The notes under the pieces: generated by a model
Seen by the model: only the letters and a program-made list of their open reading frames with translations
Told to the model about the DNA's origin: nothing
Databases searched by the model: none
Assembly: GCF_003473485.1 (NCBI RefSeq)
Contig: NC_053045.1
Coordinates: 39,468,494 to 39,532,493, forward strand
Source: Medicago truncatula
Taxonomy: Eukaryota > Streptophyta > Magnoliopsida > Fabales > Fabaceae
Direction: 5' to 3'
Length of the DNA stretch: 64,000 bases
In this document: piece by piece, positions 60,716-64,000 of the stretch
Numbering within the stretch: position 1 is the stretch's first letter
How the letters are laid out: each line of letters opens with the position of its first letter
Program-made: the position numbers and the translations under genes

Positions 60716-61433
60716 AATAGATAAAAAACTAGACAGTAAAAAAAAATCATATAATCGATCCTATAGCGGTCCGATTAAGACCCAAATTGTGGAGATATTT
60801 TGCGGTGCCTAATAGAGGTTAAAATATCCTAATTAAGGTGGGTTATAAAAAAAAATACTAGTGGTTGTTATCATATATTTTTTCAATCTCTCATTTTATT
60901 TGATTGTGTGAAATATTGACTTCTCTCAAATTATTAGTTACTTTAAAAATAGATAAAACTAATTAGTTTCCTAAAACATATACTACTACTTCTATTAAAC
61001 AACAAATAAAGAGGACAAAAAGTAGTACAATACTACAATGTAATAAAAAGTTGAAAAAACAACACAGGTTGAGTAATTAACTCACATTTATTAAGTTTTA
61101 CAACAGTGTCTCAGTAGATGTTTTGTACAAGAGAATCACTTGTCATGTTCCATATCCAAATATAAAGAGCCAAAAGATTCTTGTGTTTTCTTTCAAATCA
61201 CTAAACACACACCCGTGTTTTTTACTATACATCCCCCTCTCTTTTGTCTCATTTGCTTGTTCTTCTTACCTACGGATATCACCTACCTAACTCATTCTGC
61301 GTTCTTCTCTTCTTTCAGATAACCCTTTCATGCATGCTTGAAGGAAGAGTTGTTTCTTTTTTGTTTTCATTCTCTTACCAAAGAGAAACATGGACCCTTT
61401 TGAAAAAGCCTTGGAAGTTGGAAATCTAGTTTG

Positions 61434-63191
61434 ATGTATAAGGAGAAAACCAAAAAGGGTAATATGCCAACAGTGTGGTTTTCTTTGAAGAAGTCACTAC
61501 ATTGCAAATCAGAACCATCAGATGTACATGATCCAAAAACAAGAAAGCATTTAAGCACAATCTTAACAAAAAAAGGAGGAGGAGGAAGATCAGGTTGTTC
61601 AAGGTCAATAGCAAATCTAAAAGATGTTATCCATGGAAGCAAAAGACATATAGAAAAGCCACCAAGTTGCAGTCCAAGATCTATAGGAAGCAGTGAGTTT
61701 CTTAATCCAATAACTCATGAAGTTATTTTGAGTAACTCAAGGTGTGAGTTAAAAATCACTGGTTTTCAAGAAGGGATTAACGGTGGTGGTAATAATGCTA
61801 GTGGTGGTAGTAGTAGTGGTGGTTCTTCAACTTATGTTGGTACTTTAAGACCTGGTACACCTGGTCCTGGAGGACACCCTACAATGCATTACTTTAACCC
61901 TTCTTTTAGAACTTCTTCAACTCCTCCAAGGAAATCTCCTTTTCTTTTGTCAGAAGGGTCTAATGGTTTTCATGGTGGTGGTGGTGTTCATTCAAGTAAT
62001 AGGATGTCTCTTGAGACAGATTCTAATGGTTCTTCAACTGTTACTTGTCACAAATGTGGTGAACAGTTTAACAAATGGGAAGCTGCTGAAGCTCACCATC
62101 TCTCCAAGCATGCTGGTAAGTAATATTTTTTTCATTAAAAATTCTTCTTTGGCTTTAGGTTATCCAAATATTTTTCTGACCACAAACTTTTTGGCCATAG
62201 TCTTTATCAGATATGCTATAGATTTTTTTATGGTGGTGTGACAAATCTTATAATAAATCCACACTTTTTGAATTTGGAACTGTAAAGCTGATTTTGCTTT
62301 TTCCATTGCCATTTGAGTTTAGAATTGTTTATATTCTCCAACAGATTTTATTTTCAAAATATCTAGGATAAATAAAAGTACTATCTCCCTTTTCCAATCT
62401 ACTTTATCCTAGTATTGTGAACATTGAATAATAGTGTATCAAGGAACAATAATGATTTGTTCAAGTTTGTTGTTATTTGTATATTGTATATTGTTTTGAT
62501 ATATTTTGAGTTTCATAAATTTTGAATTTTAAGAGAAAGTTTTGTTTTTCCCTTGGCAGTTACTGAACTTGTGGAAGGAGATTCATCAAGGAAAATAGTG
62601 GAAATTATATGCAGGACAAGCTGGTTAAAGTCAGAAAACCACTGTGGCAGAATAGAGAGAGTTTTAAAGGTCCACAACATGCAAAAAACTTTAGCTAGAT
62701 TTGAAGAGTATAGAGAGATGGTGAAAATTAAAGCAAGCAAACTCCAGAAGAAACATCCTAGGTGTCTAGCTGATGGAAATGAACTTTTAAGGTTCTATGG
62801 AACCACAGTTGCTTGTTCTCTTGGTCTCAATGGCTCTTCAAGTCTTTGTTTATCAGAAAAATGTTGTGTTTGTAGAATCATTAGGAGTGGTTTTTCTGCT
62901 AAGAAGGAATTGAAAGGTGGCATAGGTGTTTTCACAACATCTACAAGTGGAAGAGCTTTTGAATCTATAGAGATTTTTGATAATGAACCTTCACTTAGAA
63001 AGGCATTGATAGTATGCAGGGTAATTGCTGGTAGGGTTCATAGGCCACTTGAAAACATTCAAGAAATGGCATCTCAAACTGGATTTGATTCATTGGCTGG
63101 TAAAGTAGGTCTTTATTCAAACATTGAGGAGCTTTATTTGCTCAATCCTAGAGCTCTTCTTCCTTGTTTTGTGGTAATTTGCAAATCATGA
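61434..63191 (+). CDS. C2H2 zinc-finger protein with PARP-like C-terminal domain
   Basis: Two exons, 61434-62115 and 62560-63191, in phase, 437 residues. The family's conserved start is probably MPTVWFSLKKSLHCKSEP, i.e. the ATG at 61464, which would give 427 residues; the ATG at 61434 adds ten. A Gly/Ser-rich region (about 115-200) is followed by one C2H2 finger (TCHKCGEQFNKWEAAEAHHL, then SKH, about 203-226) ending at the exon junction. Exon 2 holds the conserved domain: IICRTSWLKSENHCGRIERV, LLRFYGTTVACSLG, CCVCRIIRSGF and VCRVIAGRVHRPL. The FYGT and CxVCxIIRxGF pattern resembles the PARP catalytic fold of plant C2H2 proteins, without the full catalytic triad visible. Biochemical role unknown to me; likely nuclear. 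Confidence 0.88.
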
Positions 63192-64000
63192 GCCCAAAAA
63201 CAGGATCAAAGTGTTGACGCTGTTTGGATTCACAGTGAATTTGGCAGAACTTTAGAGTTTCAACAAAATCACGGTAGCCCTGTAATTTCGTCGAACTTAC
63301 CATGATTCAGAACATGCTCTATACTTTTGGCTTTTATATGGAGGTTCTTTGGCCTACATCTTTTGAAGGATTTTGATTCTTTTTTGTCAAGTCACTTGTG
63401 CTTGTCCATGGTAATTGTAATTTGTATGAACCCCCTATTCATACATTTGTAATTTTTTTGCTTAATGACAGTGAATATTTTTACATCTGCACCAGAAAAT
63501 TTGAATTTGAATTGTCACAACTAGAAATAAATATGGAAGACTTGTAAAATGATGGTACAAATTTATGGTCAGATTTAATAACTATATCTCTCCTTCCTTT
63601 ATTTCCATTGGAAAGCACAATGTAGTTGCTTGTTTGCAGGTTCTATCTTTGCGTCAGTGTTAATTAATTGAAGGTGTATAAATAAAATAGTCATTCAAAT
63701 GAGTAATGACCAACTAAGATGATTAAATAAAGAGCAATGTTATTTGAACATGATTGACAACCACATGGACAACCATCTTTTTACAAAGAAAATCATGTAT
63801 TGATACAAAAATCAAAGCAATAGAGAGAGAAAATAAAAATATAATGTGAGTATGAGAGAGAAAATTATCACAAAAGTTGTCAGAAAATGGTTATACATAT
63901 ATTATTTCTCTTGAATCAACTTCTTGCTTGTCAAATTGAAAGATGGAAGAATCTTAGTTGTATGTTCATTTAAATTTAGTTCTAATGCAGTCTAGGACAA
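63192..64000. other. 3' flank of the zinc-finger gene and a MITE
   Basis: Probable 3' UTR to about 63480. A MITE follows at 63731-63912. No other gene. Confidence 0.5.
63731..63912. mobile_element. MITE (same family as the one nested at 48436-48622)
   Basis: AGAGCAATGTTATTTGAACA at the left pairs imperfectly with the reverse complement of the right edge (AAGAGAAATAATATATGTAT). The interior (GAGAGAGAAAATAAAAATAT, TGAGTATGAGAGAGAAAATT) matches the nested copy inverted. Confidence 0.65.

Larger units (their letters stand above)
57216..61433. other. Long intergenic region with two SINE-like scraps
   Basis: No gene recognised in 4.2 kb. Contents: poly-T at 57391-57412; SINE-like heads on the minus strand at 59780-59875 and 60640-60715; and TTTTTAGTCCCTATAAATAT (60418), an isolated copy of a motif found in the MULE MITE arms. 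The final about 300 bp (61130-61433, pyrimidine-rich) are probably the promoter and 5' UTR of the zinc-finger gene. Confidence 0.45.

Overview
The window is plant nuclear DNA, very probably from a legume such as Medicago truncatula. I infer this from the AT-rich intergenic DNA, the intron-rich genes with GT/AG splice sites, the TIR-NBS-LRR gene, the type I formin, the KIN14 kinesin, and the density of MITEs, Helitrons and tRNA-derived SINEs. No database search was run; gene names rest on recognising protein families.

Layout. 1-5801 (minus): 5' part of a chorein-N (bridge-like lipid transfer) gene, running off the left edge. 5802-12500: gene-poor repeats, including a minisatellite. 12501-14482: a Helitron with both termini, carrying a frameshifted B3-domain fragment with a TATA box. 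14616-18399 (minus): a full TIR-NBS-LRR resistance-type gene with an MHG instead of MHD motif. 18400-22198: repeats. 22199-24190 (plus): an IST1-like ESCRT gene whose 3' part has decayed. 25690-25983: a GAUT glycosyltransferase pseudogene scrap. 27039-29968 (minus): an ILR3-type bHLH factor. 32021-33677 (minus): a CXXS-type thioredoxin with a decayed copy of its last exon in its own intron. 35552-40385 (minus): a 17-exon KIN14 (ATK1-like) kinesin. 42602-42674 (plus): tRNA-Ala(AGC). 43837-46905: a PIF/Harbinger transposase pseudogene split by a second Helitron at 44288-46540. 47900-49604: a nest of MULE-type MITEs in and beside a SINE. 50332-55534 (plus): a type I formin. 55535-61433: long intergenic DNA with a hAT-like MITE and SINE scraps. 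61434-63191 (plus): a C2H2 zinc-finger/PARP-like protein.

The functional genes are unrelated housekeeping, cytoskeletal, regulatory and immunity genes and do not form a pathway. The most informative content is the mobile-element archaeology. Two Helitrons have terminal hairpins and A/T insertion sites, one proven by the transposase frame it splits. Three MULE-like MITEs keep exact 9-10 bp target duplications, and there is a SINE-MULE-MITE nest three levels deep. Coding coordinates below are spliced models worked out by hand from splice sites, reading phase and family homology; gene spans include introns.
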